A stretch of 64,000 nucleotides of DNA from an uncultured Lachnospiraceae bacterium (GTDB taxonomy: Bacteria > Bacillota > Clostridia > Lachnospirales > Lachnospiraceae). The translations under genes and the position numbers were made by a program. Positions 51,163 to 60,745 of this stretch are shown in pieces. Numbering within the stretch: the first letter of the stretch is position 1; every line of letters starts with the position of its first letter. Under the pieces are notes generated by a model. The model searched no databases. It was not told where the DNA came from and saw only the letters and a program-made list of their open reading frames with translations. Location of the stretch: positions 248,001 through 312,000 of the forward strand of contig CAJTKU010000002.1 in assembly GCA_910577015.1 (NCBI GenBank). The letters are read 5' to 3'.

Positions 51163-52044
51163 ATGCCGAAAGTATCTATTTGTGTGCCAACCTACAATAA
51201 TGTAAACGAAGTGGAACGTCTGCTTTCTTCTGTCAGGGAGCAGACTTATACAGATTATGAAGTAGTAATCACAGACGATTCTGACAATAATGAAATTGAA
51301 GAGCTGGTGCGAGAATTTTCTGACAATAGAATCCATTACACACACAATTCAGAAAATCTTGGACATATTTATAACTGGAATGCGGCGATAGAAAAGGCAC
51401 AGGGTGAATATATCAAGATTATGTTTTCGGACGACTGGTTCACCTATCCGGAAAGTCTGGCGGAATTTGTGGATATGCTTGACGGCAGCCCCGGGGCGGG
51501 ACTGGCATTTTCAAACAGTATGCAGGTGTCGGAAAAGGCAAGTTATAAAAGGAAGGTTTCCGAAACGTTTATTCCGCGCCTTACGGAAGACTGGCGCCAC
51601 ATTTTCATGGGAAACGAAATCGGCGCGCCCAGCGACACCATGTATCGCAAAAACGGTATCAAATTTGATGAAAAAAGTAACTGGGCGTCGGATGTGGAAT
51701 TATACCTGCATCTTTTGCAGGTAAATCCCAGATTTGTCCATACGGACAAGCCCCTTGTTTCCATTGGTCTGCATGAAGAGCAGTATACCCATTCTTTTTC
51801 CGAGAGGGACGAGCGTATTTTTCAGGATTATTTGTTTATGTACCAAAAATACCGCCTGTGGGAAAACGAGGGGTGCAGGGAGTTTTTCCTGAGAGAATAT
51901 ATTATCAGGTTCGGAAAGGGAGTAAAGACGGCAAAAGCCTGCCATATCAAGGCTGCGGCATATTGGAAGGCAAAGTTTTCCTATTTATGTAAGGATTTGC
52001 TGCCCTGCTATATCCGCGCGGCAGGAAGAAAGCTTGGGTCATGA
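51163..52044 (+). CDS. GT2 glycosyltransferase
   Basis: A 293-residue GT-A enzyme. It begins VSICVPTYNNVNEVERLL, has the nucleotide-binding ITDDSDNNE and an FSDDWF segment as its DxD equivalent near 87-92, and SDVELYLHLL near 178 for the catalytic acid region. GAAGAGGAGG lies before the ATG. The 3' end overlaps only an upstream-extended form of the next gene, which is not the preferred start. Expected to act on the cytoplasmic lipid-linked chain; donor unknown. Confidence 0.87.
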   Translation: MPKVSICVPTYNNVNEVERLLSSVREQTYTDYEVVITDDSDNNEIEELVREFSDNRIHYTHNSENLGHIYNWNAAIEKAQGEYIKIMFSDDWFTYPESLAEFVDMLDGSPGAGLAFSNSMQVSEKASYKRKVSETFIPRLTEDWRHIFMGNEIGAPSDTMYRKNGIKFDEKSNWASDVELYLHLLQVNPRFVHTDKPLVSIGLHEEQYTHSFSERDERIFQDYLFMYQKYRLWENEGCREFFLREYIIRFGKGVKTAKACHIKAAAYWKAKFSYLCKDLLPCYIRAAGRKLGS

Positions 52045-52084
52045 AGTATTGTTCTGCCCGAAGCTGGAAGAGAGGAGTATGGAG

Positions 52085-53236
52085 ATGGAAGAAAAGATAA
52101 AAAAGGCAGGCGGTGTGATTTTTTACCTGACGCTGCTGATAGAACTGGGCATTGTCATAGTGGATAAGAGCGCTTATATCAATCCGATTGAGGGCCAGCT
52201 TTTCAGGCTGACGTTTGCACTTTGTGCGTTGAAAATAGCCATGACGAAGTATTCCTTAAAGGAGTGGCTGATAATGGCGGCGTTTTTTGCTCTGGGAGCC
52301 GTTTCGTATTTTGCCACGGAGAGAAATGAAATTATCAGAATTGTAGCGTTTGTGGCGGCTGCAAAGGACATAAACCTGAAAAACGTGATGAAAATTACTT
52401 TTTATGTGACCCTTACGGGAGTGGTATGTCTGATGGGACTTTCCATATTGGGAATTTACGGGAAGATGACCATTGTGGACGGAAATTTCCGGGGGGCGGG
52501 AGCGCCGCTGGAAAGATACTGTATCGGGCTTGGACATCCCAATGCGCTGCACTGCATGTTCTGGGCGCTTGTCACGCTTGGAATTTATCTGTATTTTGAA
52601 CGGGTGAAATGGTATCATTTATTGATTCTGGAAGCCGCCAACATAGGGCTTTATCTGCTCACCATGTCAAGAACCGGCATGATTTCCGTGACTTTTACGT
52701 TACTGGCGGCGCTTATCCTGCTGCTGGCGCCCTCTTTAAGGGAAAAACGGTGGATATATGCAGTGGGCGGGGTGACCGTACTGGCCTGTGTCATTTTTTC
52801 CGTATTTGCTGCAAAGTATGGGTATTACCCGGGTCCGCTTTCATGGACGGACCGTTTTTTGACGGGAAGGGTGCGCTTTGGATACGAATACGGCAATATC
52901 CATATGTGGTCACTGTTTTCTGTTCCGCAAAATACGACTTATTTTGACATGGGCTTTATCAGATTGTTTTACTGGTATGGTTTTATCCCCGGGGCGGTTT
53001 TTGTTATCGTGAACTGCCTGCAGGTTTTTTGGTGTTACAGAAAAAAAGATGCGGCTGCGTTGCTAATGATTGTCCTGTTTGCCGTGTATACGGTGTTTGA
53101 AGCACATGCCGTATCGGTATATCTGGCAAGAAATTATGTGATTCTGCTGCTGGGGGGAACCTGGAGTGAAGTATTTCTGCTGGGACAGGGAACGGAAGGG
53201 CATTTCTGGCAGGTTAAAAAATTGTTTCAAAAGTAA
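52085..53236 (+). CDS. O-antigen polymerase/ligase-like membrane protein
   Basis: The 383-residue protein has about ten membrane helices with short loops. A central TMSRTGMISVTF matches the Wzy_C signature region, and a long outer loop with YYPGPLSWTDRFLTGR follows before PQNTTYFDMGFI. This is the profile of small polysaccharide polymerases. Longer starts (TTG 52034, ATG 52079) are in frame, but AGAGGAG is best placed for ATG 52085. It lies just before a full-length sugar-phosphate transferase and an ABC flippase, so the three could run their own assembly line. Confidence 0.8.
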   Translation: MEEKIKKAGGVIFYLTLLIELGIVIVDKSAYINPIEGQLFRLTFALCALKIAMTKYSLKEWLIMAAFFALGAVSYFATERNEIIRIVAFVAAAKDINLKNVMKITFYVTLTGVVCLMGLSILGIYGKMTIVDGNFRGAGAPLERYCIGLGHPNALHCMFWALVTLGIYLYFERVKWYHLLILEAANIGLYLLTMSRTGMISVTFTLLAALILLLAPSLREKRWIYAVGGVTVLACVIFSVFAAKYGYYPGPLSWTDRFLTGRVRFGYEYGNIHMWSLFSVPQNTTYFDMGFIRLFYWYGFIPGAVFVIVNCLQVFWCYRKKDAAALLMIVLFAVYTVFEAHAVSVYLARNYVILLLGGTWSEVFLLGQGTEGHFWQVKKLFQK

Positions 53237-53250
53237 AGGGAGATGAGTAT

Positions 53251-54672
53251 TTGAACGAGACGACTCAGAAAAATCATATTGCCAGGGTGTACTGTCTTTT
53301 GGCGGTCGATTTGCTTACCATAGTTTTTTCTTATGTGCTTGCGGTGGCAATCCGTTTTGATTTGCAGGATTTAACCAACAGAAAAGAAATGCATTACACA
53401 ACGTGTTTGTGCTTTCTGTTGTTTTGCACTGTTTACAGCCTTGGAATGGACTGGAACCGCAATTTTTCAAAAAGGGGATATCTGGTCGAATTCGGCATGG
53501 TAATAAAATATAATGCCGTTATGTCCGTTGTGGTAGGCTGCTTTCTTTTCCTGATTAAGCAGGCGGAATTTTTTTCCAGGCTTCTCTTCGGATATTTCTT
53601 TTTGATTAACATGGCGGTGACGTTCCTGCTCCATGCCATTGTGAAGAAAGTGATGCGGAAATATTTTGCAAGCGAATATAGCCGCGTCCGCATTATGCTG
53701 GTGGTGGAAAAAGAAAATCTGGCGGAAACGGTAAGGGACTTAAAAAAGGGATTGTCCGTCAACTACGATATTTCTGCGATTGCGGTTCTGGATGAAGATA
53801 TGGCGGGAAAAGAATACGACTCCATCCCAATTGTGGCTGACAGGGGAAGCCTGATGGAAGTGGCAAAGCAGCTTCCTCTGGATGAGGTGTTCATCAGGGT
53901 GGAAAATGAGCCCAAAACAGCAGTACGCGACATGATAAGGGATTTTGAATCCATGGGCGTATTGTGCCACTACAGCATCGATATTGTAGAGTGGCACAGC
54001 AACGGAAGCAGCATCAGCACCTTTGGCAATTTTATGGTGGTCACATATTCCCTGTACAGCATTGACTTCAGGAGAAGACTGGTGAAGCGGGCCATGGATA
54101 TTGCAGGAGGACTGGTAGGCCTGTTGATTACAGCCCTTTTTACCCCTTTTATAGCGATTGCCATCAAGCTTGATTCCAAGGGGCCGGTTTTCTTTTCCCA
54201 AATCCGCATCGGCAAGAACGGGAGAAGGTTTAAGTTTTATAAGTTCCGTTCCATGTATGTGGACGCAGAAGAACGCAAACAGGAGCTTATGGACAAAAAT
54301 GAAATAAAAGGTCTGATGTTTAAGATGGAAAATGACCCGCGCATCACAAGAGTGGGCAGGTTCATCCGAAAAACAAGCATCGATGAACTGCCGCAGTTCT
54401 TTAATGTGCTCAAAGGGGATATGAGCCTTGTTGGCACCAGACCGCCGACAGAGGATGAATTTAAACAGTACAGCCTGTATTACCGCCGCAGGCTCTGCAT
54501 GACGCCGGGACTTACCGGATTGTGGCAGGTGAGTGGGAGAAGTGATGTTGAGGACTTTGAACAGGTGGTAAAGTATGATTTGGATTATATTGACAACTGG
54601 TCGCTCGGACTTGATTTAAAAATATTGCTAAAAACCATTGTAGTGATTTTTACGGGAAAAGGTTCTAAATAA
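53251..54672 (+). CDS. Polyprenyl-phosphate sugar-1-phosphate transferase (WbaP/WcaJ type), TTG start
   Basis: A complete 473-residue initiating transferase: four or five N-terminal helices, a CoA-binding-like middle domain (about 145-265) and the catalytic domain with KFRSM (331-335), D378-E379 in SIDELPQF, VGTRPPT and GLTGLWQVSGRS. Translation starts at TTG 53251 with AAAGGGAG upstream. It is the third initiating enzyme in the window, after those at the left edge and at 34244. Position directly before an ABC flippase and after a polymerase suggests a separate repeat unit. Donor sugar is undetermined. Confidence 0.92.
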   Translation: MNETTQKNHIARVYCLLAVDLLTIVFSYVLAVAIRFDLQDLTNRKEMHYTTCLCFLLFCTVYSLGMDWNRNFSKRGYLVEFGMVIKYNAVMSVVVGCFLFLIKQAEFFSRLLFGYFFLINMAVTFLLHAIVKKVMRKYFASEYSRVRIMLVVEKENLAETVRDLKKGLSVNYDISAIAVLDEDMAGKEYDSIPIVADRGSLMEVAKQLPLDEVFIRVENEPKTAVRDMIRDFESMGVLCHYSIDIVEWHSNGSSISTFGNFMVVTYSLYSIDFRRRLVKRAMDIAGGLVGLLITALFTPFIAIAIKLDSKGPVFFSQIRIGKNGRRFKFYKFRSMYVDAEERKQELMDKNEIKGLMFKMENDPRITRVGRFIRKTSIDELPQFFNVLKGDMSLVGTRPPTEDEFKQYSLYYRRRLCMTPGLTGLWQVSGRSDVEDFEQVVKYDLDYIDNWSLGLDLKILLKTIVVIFTGKGSK

Positions 54673-54693
54673 CAGAAAAGTGGAGTCAGGATT

Positions 54694-56436
54694 ATGGGAA
54701 ATGCGAAGAGAATAGTAAACATATTCACCCGGAAACAAAAGTGGAAGCTTGTGGTTTTGTTTTTTTTAACTATAATCGGTTCCGGACTGGAACTTATGGG
54801 GGTTTCCGCGATTATGCCGTTTGTGAATGTGGTGGTTAATCCGCAAAGTATCGGGGAAAGCCGATGGATGCAATATCTTTATGAGCAGTTTCATATGACG
54901 TCCGTAAGCCAGTTTTTGATTTTTCTCGCACTGGCGCTGGTGGCAATTTATATATGCAAAAATTTATTTCTTATTTATCTATATAATTATCAGTTCAGAT
55001 TTACTTATCAAGGGCAGAAGGGGCTGGAGTGCAAGCTGTTGTCCTGCTATATGCAGCAGGATTATACGTTTCACCTGACGCATAATTCGGCAGTGCTGCA
55101 GAGAAATATCTTACAGGATGTGACCGGTTTCTTTCAGGCTGTTCTTGCATTTTTGCAGCTTTTGACGGAAGGGCTTGTATGCCTTGCCTTGTTTGTCTAT
55201 CTGTTTTTGGTTGACATGGCCATGACGATGGGAGTCGTGGTTTTTGTAGGTGCGTTTATGTTGGTTTTCCTTGGATATTTCCGCAAGAAAATTGACAGGA
55301 TAGGGGAAGAGAGCCACAGTGCGAATGCGAAACGTATGCAATGGGTGCAGCAGTCGCTGGGAGGAATCAAAGAGGTTAAGATTCTGTCCAGGGAGCGTTT
55401 TTTCATGGATAATTATGAAGAAAATGCCGGAATTTATGCGGACAGGCAGCAAAAGTACCAGTTGTCTGCCATCGTACCCAGACCAATTATGGAAATGCTG
55501 GGAATCAGTGGTTTGTTGTTGATGGTTACATTAAAATTGTTGAGCGGGGATGATATTTCCCGTATGCTCCCAATCCTATCCGTATTTACCATTGCCGCGT
55601 TCAGGCTCCTGCCTTCTTTCGGAAGGCTGTCGGGATGCATGGGCGCCCTTGCTTTTAACCGCGCGGCTATTAATGAAGTCTGCACGGATATAGAAGAGGT
55701 GGAAAAACTGGTACAGAAAAAGGAATGCGACAGCGGAGAGGAAAGCGCTTTGCCGTTTGAGGGAGAGATACGTGTGGAGAAAGTCAGCTTCCGATATCCC
55801 AATACGGAAAAGAATGTTCTGGAAAATGTGGAGCTCTGCATTCCCAAAAACAAATCCGTTGCGTTTGTAGGGCCTTCCGGCGCAGGCAAGACGACCATGG
55901 CGGATATCATACTGGGGGTATTGGAACCGCAGGAGGGTCATATTCTGGTGGACGGCCAGGATATATACCGGCATTTACAGGGCTGGTATAAAAAAATCGG
56001 TTATATTCCGCAGAGTATCTACCTGATGGATGATACCATACGAAAAAATGTGGCGTTTGGCGTGGCGGAAGAAGATATTGATGACGACAAGGTAAAGGAG
56101 GCTTTAAAGGAAGCGCAGTTATTGGATTTTATAGAGGGAATCCCCGAAGGTCTGGATACCTTTATCGGAGAGCGCGGCATTAAGCTGTCGGGAGGGCAAA
56201 GACAGAGAATAGGCATTGCCAGGGCATTGTACAACGACCCGGAAATCCTGGTACTGGACGAGGCAACTTCTTCCCTGGATAACGAAACGGAAAAAGCAAT
56301 TATGGAGGCGATTGAAGTGCTGCAGGGAAGCAAGACGCTGCTGATTATCGCCCACAGGCTTTCCACCATTCAAAACTGTGATTTCATTTACGAAATAAAA
56401 GACGGAAAAGCTGTTTTAAAAAAGGAAAAAGGTTGA
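54694..56436 (+). CDS. PglK-type ABC flippase, fused membrane and ATPase domains (third copy)
   Basis: A 580-residue half transporter homologous to those at 10870 and 46624. It has about six helices, then GPSGAGKT (393-400), LSGGQRQR from 498 and VLDEATSSLDN. The ATPase half is closest in motif detail to the first copy (identical signature, similar SxLDNxTE). The gene overlaps the following GT2 gene by four bases (TTGA). It probably moves the unit started by the transferase just upstream. Confidence 0.85.
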   Translation: MGNAKRIVNIFTRKQKWKLVVLFFLTIIGSGLELMGVSAIMPFVNVVVNPQSIGESRWMQYLYEQFHMTSVSQFLIFLALALVAIYICKNLFLIYLYNYQFRFTYQGQKGLECKLLSCYMQQDYTFHLTHNSAVLQRNILQDVTGFFQAVLAFLQLLTEGLVCLALFVYLFLVDMAMTMGVVVFVGAFMLVFLGYFRKKIDRIGEESHSANAKRMQWVQQSLGGIKEVKILSRERFFMDNYEENAGIYADRQQKYQLSAIVPRPIMEMLGISGLLLMVTLKLLSGDDISRMLPILSVFTIAAFRLLPSFGRLSGCMGALAFNRAAINEVCTDIEEVEKLVQKKECDSGEESALPFEGEIRVEKVSFRYPNTEKNVLENVELCIPKNKSVAFVGPSGAGKTTMADIILGVLEPQEGHILVDGQDIYRHLQGWYKKIGYIPQSIYLMDDTIRKNVAFGVAEEDIDDDKVKEALKEAQLLDFIEGIPEGLDTFIGERGIKLSGGQRQRIGIARALYNDPEILVLDEATSSLDNETEKAIMEAIEVLQGSKTLLIIAHRLSTIQNCDFIYEIKDGKAVLKKEKG

Positions 56437-57404
56437 GAAAATTGATAACGTTGATTGTTGTTGACTATAAGACAATGGAAAAAACGGTCCGGTATCTGGA
56501 GATGTGTCTGGAAAAGACGGTGCCGGCAGAAGACTTGCATATGGTTATCGTAGATAATGACGAAGGGGGAAGAGACAGTCTGTCTGTTTTGGAGAGGCTG
56601 ACGGGACAGATGCCGGAAGACACCGGTATGACAATAAAGGAAAAGCGGATTTTTTCAGGCAAAATAAAGGGTAAGGAATATCTGTATGTGGCTGCCTGGG
56701 AAAACCTGGGTTATGCAAAGGGGAACAACCTCGGAGCGGCGGCGGCAGCAAAAATCTATCCAAAGGACGCCGCTTATCTTTTCAGCAACAATGATTTGCG
56801 CATGAGAGAGGAAGTAAGGCTTTCCTGTTTAATGGAACCCATAAAGGCTCTTCCCGAAGTCGCGGCAGTGGGACCCAAAATAATAGGACCGGATGGGGAA
56901 GCCCAGACGCCATGGAAAAAAACAGGCGTTGTAAAACAGATGTTTTTACGTTACTTAAATCTGCTTCTGCCGCGGTTTTGTAAAATAAGCAGGTTTATCA
57001 CGGATTTGGACACGCGGACAACAGGGGAAAGCCGTTACGTATATTGGCTGAGCGGCTCCTTTCTTCTGGTGGACGCAGACGTGTTTAACAGGATTGGCGG
57101 ATTTGACGAAGGAACCTTTTTGTACTGTGAGGAAATGATTCTTGCTGAGAAGCTTCTTCTTGAGCGGAAAAAAATGTATTATGAAAACAGCGTTACGCTT
57201 ATTCATGAGCACGGTCAGACCATGAAAAGAACATGGAAAAGCCTGGAGGGAATCTGCTTTCAATTTGAATCCAGCCTGTATTATTTTAAAAAATACAGAG
57301 GAATGTCCACATTTACGGAAGTCCTTGCCAAAATGCATTTCAGGGTGTTTAAGGCGTTGTTTTCCCTAAAAAAATCCCTTTTAGGGAGGAAAAAGAATAT
57401 TTAG
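56433..57404 (+). CDS. Rhamnosyltransferase-like GT2, TTG start
   Basis: The 323-residue protein has the pattern of the WbbL/rhamnosyltransferase branch of GT2: LIVVDYKTMEKT, VIVDNDEGG (38-46), ENLGYAKGNNLGA near 89, FSNNDLR as the DxD equivalent, and YWLSGSFLLVDADVF with FDEGTFLYCEE for the catalytic end. TTG 56433 overlaps the preceding stop and has AAAGGAAAAAGG upstream. It is the last gene of the second unit, as a terminator lies a few bases after its stop. No dTDP-rhamnose genes are in the window. Confidence 0.85.
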   Translation: MRKLITLIVVDYKTMEKTVRYLEMCLEKTVPAEDLHMVIVDNDEGGRDSLSVLERLTGQMPEDTGMTIKEKRIFSGKIKGKEYLYVAAWENLGYAKGNNLGAAAAAKIYPKDAAYLFSNNDLRMREEVRLSCLMEPIKALPEVAAVGPKIIGPDGEAQTPWKKTGVVKQMFLRYLNLLLPRFCKISRFITDLDTRTTGESRYVYWLSGSFLLVDADVFNRIGGFDEGTFLYCEEMILAEKLLLERKKMYYENSVTLIHEHGQTMKRTWKSLEGICFQFESSLYYFKKYRGMSTFTEVLAKMHFRVFKALFSLKKSLLGRKKNI

Positions 57405-57405
57405 T

Positions 57406-57454
57406 AAAGCCGCTGCTTTGCAGATGAGAAATCATTTGCGGGCAGCGGCTTTTT
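57406..57454 (+). terminator. Intrinsic terminator closing the second unit
   Basis: AAAGCCGCTGC (57406-57416) pairs with GCAGCGGCTTT (57442-57452), an 11-base-pair stem with a 25-base loop that can pair further inside (ATGA/TCAT), followed by more T residues. It starts one base after the stop codon of the rhamnosyltransferase-like gene. Confidence 0.88.
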
Positions 57455-57490
57455 CCATTTTACAGAAAATTTTCTATTTTTTTCGTTATA

Positions 57491-57519
57491 TTGACATTTT
57501 TACTAATCCTTGTTACACT
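57491..57519 (+). promoter_or_regulatory. Predicted strong sigma-A promoter of the third unit
   Basis: A perfect TTGACA (57491-57496), a 17-base spacer and TACACT (57514-57519) with a TG pair two bases before it (57511-57512). The AT-rich leader would be about 65 bases to TTG 57591. It follows directly after the terminator, so the genes from here to the window end form a separate unit. Confidence 0.78.
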
Positions 57520-57590
57520 TTTAACAGTTATAAGTATATTTTAAATTACTGTACGATATTCTATATATTGGACAGGCTGGGAGGCGGATT

Positions 57591-58799
57591 TTGGCAAAGG
57601 TAATGGTGGTAGCCGGTGGCGACTGGCAGATAGAACTGGTTAAAAAGGTCAAATCAATGGGACATTTTGTCATATGTTCCAATTTATATAAAGATTCTCC
57701 GGCTTTTCCTTATGCGGACGCCTGTGAAGTAGCCGATGTGCTGGATAAAGAAAAGAATCTGGAAATTGCCCGAAAGTATATGCCGGACGCCGTCATTTCA
57801 GACCAGAGCGATATTGCGGTTCCTACGGTTGCATACCTTAACGAGCAGCTGGGGCTGCATGGAATCGGAACGAAAAAGGCGGAGATTTTTACCGATAAGT
57901 CCCTGCAGCGTGAATTTTGCAGGAAGAATGGTTTTGCCATACCTGACTTTAAAGTGTGTGAAAGCGCTGAGGATGCGGTTCCCATGCTGGAAAAGTATGG
58001 AAAAATCATTATTAAGCCCATTGACAGCCAGTCCAGCAGGGGCGTTTACACGATAGAAACAATAGCGCAGCTGAGAGCAAAATTCGAGGATTCCATTTCC
58101 TATTCAAACAGAAAAAAGGTATTTCTCGCGGAAGAATATATTGATGGGGACGAGTTTACCATTGACGGGCTGGTGGTGCAGGGACATCATTATCCCCTGT
58201 GTATTTCCGTCAAGGAAATGTATGCGCAGAACCCGAATATTTCGCGGACGCAGACTTATTCCTATCTGTCAAAAAGGCATGATTACGACAAACTGCGTGC
58301 GGCAAATAAAGCATTGATAGAGGCCATCGGCCTTCCCATGGGGCTTACGCATTCGGAGTACAAGTTCCATAAAGGGGAGTTTTATCTGATAGAAGCCGGG
58401 GCCAGGGGCGGCGGAAGCAATCTTTCCGCTAAAATAGTGCCTTTTATGTCAGGAATAGACAATTATCAATACTTAATAAAAGAGGCTCTGGGAGAACCCG
58501 TAGACGAAGAACGCGTTAAAAATAATGTTTTTTCCAGGGACAAGTTTGTTATCATGCGTTTCTTTGATTTTGGGGAAGGATTGGTGGATGCCGTTGAAGG
58601 GGTGGATTTCCTGAAAAACCATCCGCTCTTAATTGACTGCCAGATGGAGGTTAAGCCGGGAGACGTGTTGATAAACCCTGAATACGGGCGGCTGCGTCCC
58701 GGACATTTTATTGTCGGGGGAGAAGACGAAGACGAGGTAAAACAGGCGGCGGGAGAGATTCTGGAAAAAGTGAAAGTGATTTTCAGGCAGGGGGAATGA
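57591..58799 (+). CDS. ATP-grasp enzyme, TTG start
   Basis: A 402-residue ATP-grasp protein. The first 115 residues are a Rossmann-like pre-domain (VMVVAGGDWQIELV), the middle has IIIKPIDSQSSRGVY and ISYSNRKKVFLAEEYIDG, and LIEAGARGGGSN carries the metal ligands. It resembles PurK and amino-acid ligases, not a known capsule enzyme. Start TTG 57591 has GGGAGG six bases before it. Followed by a GtrB-like gene, an aminotransferase and an aldolase. It could join a carboxylic or amino acid made by those enzymes to an amine of the glycan; this is inference. Confidence 0.83.
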   Translation: MAKVMVVAGGDWQIELVKKVKSMGHFVICSNLYKDSPAFPYADACEVADVLDKEKNLEIARKYMPDAVISDQSDIAVPTVAYLNEQLGLHGIGTKKAEIFTDKSLQREFCRKNGFAIPDFKVCESAEDAVPMLEKYGKIIIKPIDSQSSRGVYTIETIAQLRAKFEDSISYSNRKKVFLAEEYIDGDEFTIDGLVVQGHHYPLCISVKEMYAQNPNISRTQTYSYLSKRHDYDKLRAANKALIEAIGLPMGLTHSEYKFHKGEFYLIEAGARGGGSNLSAKIVPFMSGIDNYQYLIKEALGEPVDEERVKNNVFSRDKFVIMRFFDFGEGLVDAVEGVDFLKNHPLLIDCQMEVKPGDVLINPEYGRLRPGHFIVGGEDEDEVKQAAGEILEKVKVIFRQGE

Positions 58800-59752
58800 T
58801 GGACAAAAAAGAAAAAATAAGCTTTGTAATTCCGTGCTATAACTCCACAAACACAATAGCGCGGGTTGTGGATGAGATAAAAGAAGTCATGGCAGGCCCG
58901 ATGGAGAGGTATGACTATGAGATAGTACTGGTGAATGACGGTTCTCCTGACGGAACCACATTCGATGCAATAAAGGAAATTGTAAATAAAGAGAAATATA
59001 TAAAAGGAGTGAATTTATCCCGGAATTTCGGACAGCCTTCTGCGGTTATGGCCGGTTTAAACAAGGCTTCGGGCGACTATGTCGTGTGTGGGGATGATGA
59101 CGGGCAGACCCCGTTTCTGGAACTTCCCAAACTGTTTGCCAAAATAGAGCAGGGATATGATGTGGTGGAGGCCAGATATGCGGTCAGGGAAAGGCGTTCC
59201 TTGTTTCGGAAATTCGGAACCTTTCTCAATGAAAGCATGGCGACATGGCTGATTGCAAAGCCCAAAGGGCTGGAACTTACGACTTACTGGGTGGTGAGGA
59301 AGTACGTTGCCGAAGAGATGGTGATGTATCAGAATCCATATCCTTATCTGGGCGGGCTTATGATGCGGACAACGCAGAATGTCTGCAATGTGGATGTGAC
59401 GCACAGAGAACGGTTGTCCGGAAAATCGGGATACAGTTTAAAAAAGATGATGGAATTGTGGCTGAACGGCTTCACTTCATTTTCCGTGAAACCTCTCAGG
59501 CTTATGTCATGGATAGGGATGCTGATTGCGGTAGGCGGTTTTTTGTTTGGGGTGTACATTATCATCAATAAGCTGCTAAATCCCGCTGTCAATGCCGGGT
59601 ACAGTTCCATAATGTCACTGATGCTGTTTATGTTCGGGGTATTATTCTTTTTTATGGGAATGCTCGGGGAATATGTCGGAAGGATATATATTTCATTGAA
59701 CAGGGCGCCGCAGTTTGTAGTGAAAAATTATATGGAATCACAGGATGAATAA
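58796..59752 (+). CDS. GtrB/ArnC-like polyprenyl-phosphate glycosyltransferase (paralogue)
   Basis: A 318-residue GT2 with two C-terminal membrane helices, clearly homologous to the product of 18977: FVIPCYNS, VNDGSPDGT, NLSRNFGQPSAVMAG, CGDDDGQTP and NGFTSFSVKPLR correspond segment by segment. It should make an undecaprenyl-phosphate sugar. Unlike the first copy, no GT-C gene is next to it in the window; one could follow beyond the right edge. It overlaps the ATP-grasp gene by four bases and abuts the aminotransferase gene. Confidence 0.86.
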   Translation: MMDKKEKISFVIPCYNSTNTIARVVDEIKEVMAGPMERYDYEIVLVNDGSPDGTTFDAIKEIVNKEKYIKGVNLSRNFGQPSAVMAGLNKASGDYVVCGDDDGQTPFLELPKLFAKIEQGYDVVEARYAVRERRSLFRKFGTFLNESMATWLIAKPKGLELTTYWVVRKYVAEEMVMYQNPYPYLGGLMMRTTQNVCNVDVTHRERLSGKSGYSLKKMMELWLNGFTSFSVKPLRLMSWIGMLIAVGGFLFGVYIIINKLLNPAVNAGYSSIMSLMLFMFGVLFFFMGMLGEYVGRIYISLNRAPQFVVKNYMESQDE

Positions 59753-60745
59753 ATGAAGATGACTTCTGAAGCACAAAAAGAATATGGCGGTTTTCTTCCG
59801 CTTGAGTTAAATCCCGGAAAAGAATGGTTTGAGGCATATCAATCATGCATGATGAGGTTTAATACGGTAAAAGCGTCCTTGTTTCAGGCTTTGGAAAGCA
59901 TGGGGGTTTCAAGGATATATATGCCGTATTATTATTGCCCTACAACGATTGAGGCGGTGAAGAGAAGCGGTATCCGCGTGCTGTTCTATCATATTGACAG
60001 CAGCATGGAGCCGGAAGGGATTGTGGACGATGCAGATACGGCGGTATTGCTGGTAAATTATTTTGGCGTCATGGACGGAAAAATGGAAGCGTTAGCCGGT
60101 ATTTACAGCCAATCTAAGGTTATTATTGATAACGCGCAGGCATTTTACTGTCCGCCCCTCATGAGGAAAAATGTTTTCAATTTATATTCGGCTAAAAAGT
60201 TTTTCGGTATTCCGGACGGCTCTTACCTGATAGGAAATGACGTAACGCATGAAGAACAGGAGGAAGCCTTCGGGGAGGAATATGCGCAGTACTTACTGAC
60301 AACCTATGAAAAAGGGACCAATGCCGCATATGCCGAAAAGAAGCAGGTGGATGAGCTGCTTGCGGCAAACTTTGGCCCGATGACAAAGCTTTCCCTTGGA
60401 CTTCTTCAAAATGTGGATTATGAAAGAGTTTACAAGAGGAGATGCGATAATTTCGAGCTGCTTGCAAAAGCATTTGCAGGCAGGAATCATTTGCGGATAC
60501 CGGAGACCTGTGCGGCGTATCATTACCCGCTGCTGTCAGGCGAAACGGGTCGGCAGGTGAAGAAGAAACTGATACAGTCCCGTATTTATGTCCCGACCTT
60601 ATGGGAAGGGGAGGACTTGCTGAGGGAAGGAAATGCATTTGAGAGGGATATGTCCCGAAACGCAGTTTTTCTTCCGATGGACCAGAGGTATGGGGAAGAA
60701 GACATGGCATATATCATTGCAAAGGTAAAGGAATATGACGACTAA
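59753..60745 (+). CDS. DegT-like PLP-fold aminotransferase, divergent
   Basis: The 330-residue protein has the type I PLP fold in reduced form. YYYCPTTIEAVK and VNYFGVMDG match the substrate region, VIIDNAQAFYCP carries the ring-binding Asp, and LYSAKKFFGIPDGSYL contains the probable Schiff-base lysine (K148 or K149). It is shorter than normal sugar aminotransferases (about 370-400) and lacks the usual GTAAL phosphate loop, so its substrate may not be a UDP-keto-sugar. It begins immediately after the previous stop and overlaps the aldolase gene by 11 bases, a close link that suggests consecutive steps. Confidence 0.72.
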   Translation: MKMTSEAQKEYGGFLPLELNPGKEWFEAYQSCMMRFNTVKASLFQALESMGVSRIYMPYYYCPTTIEAVKRSGIRVLFYHIDSSMEPEGIVDDADTAVLLVNYFGVMDGKMEALAGIYSQSKVIIDNAQAFYCPPLMRKNVFNLYSAKKFFGIPDGSYLIGNDVTHEEQEEAFGEEYAQYLLTTYEKGTNAAYAEKKQVDELLAANFGPMTKLSLGLLQNVDYERVYKRRCDNFELLAKAFAGRNHLRIPETCAAYHYPLLSGETGRQVKKKLIQSRIYVPTLWEGEDLLREGNAFERDMSRNAVFLPMDQRYGEEDMAYIIAKVKEYDD

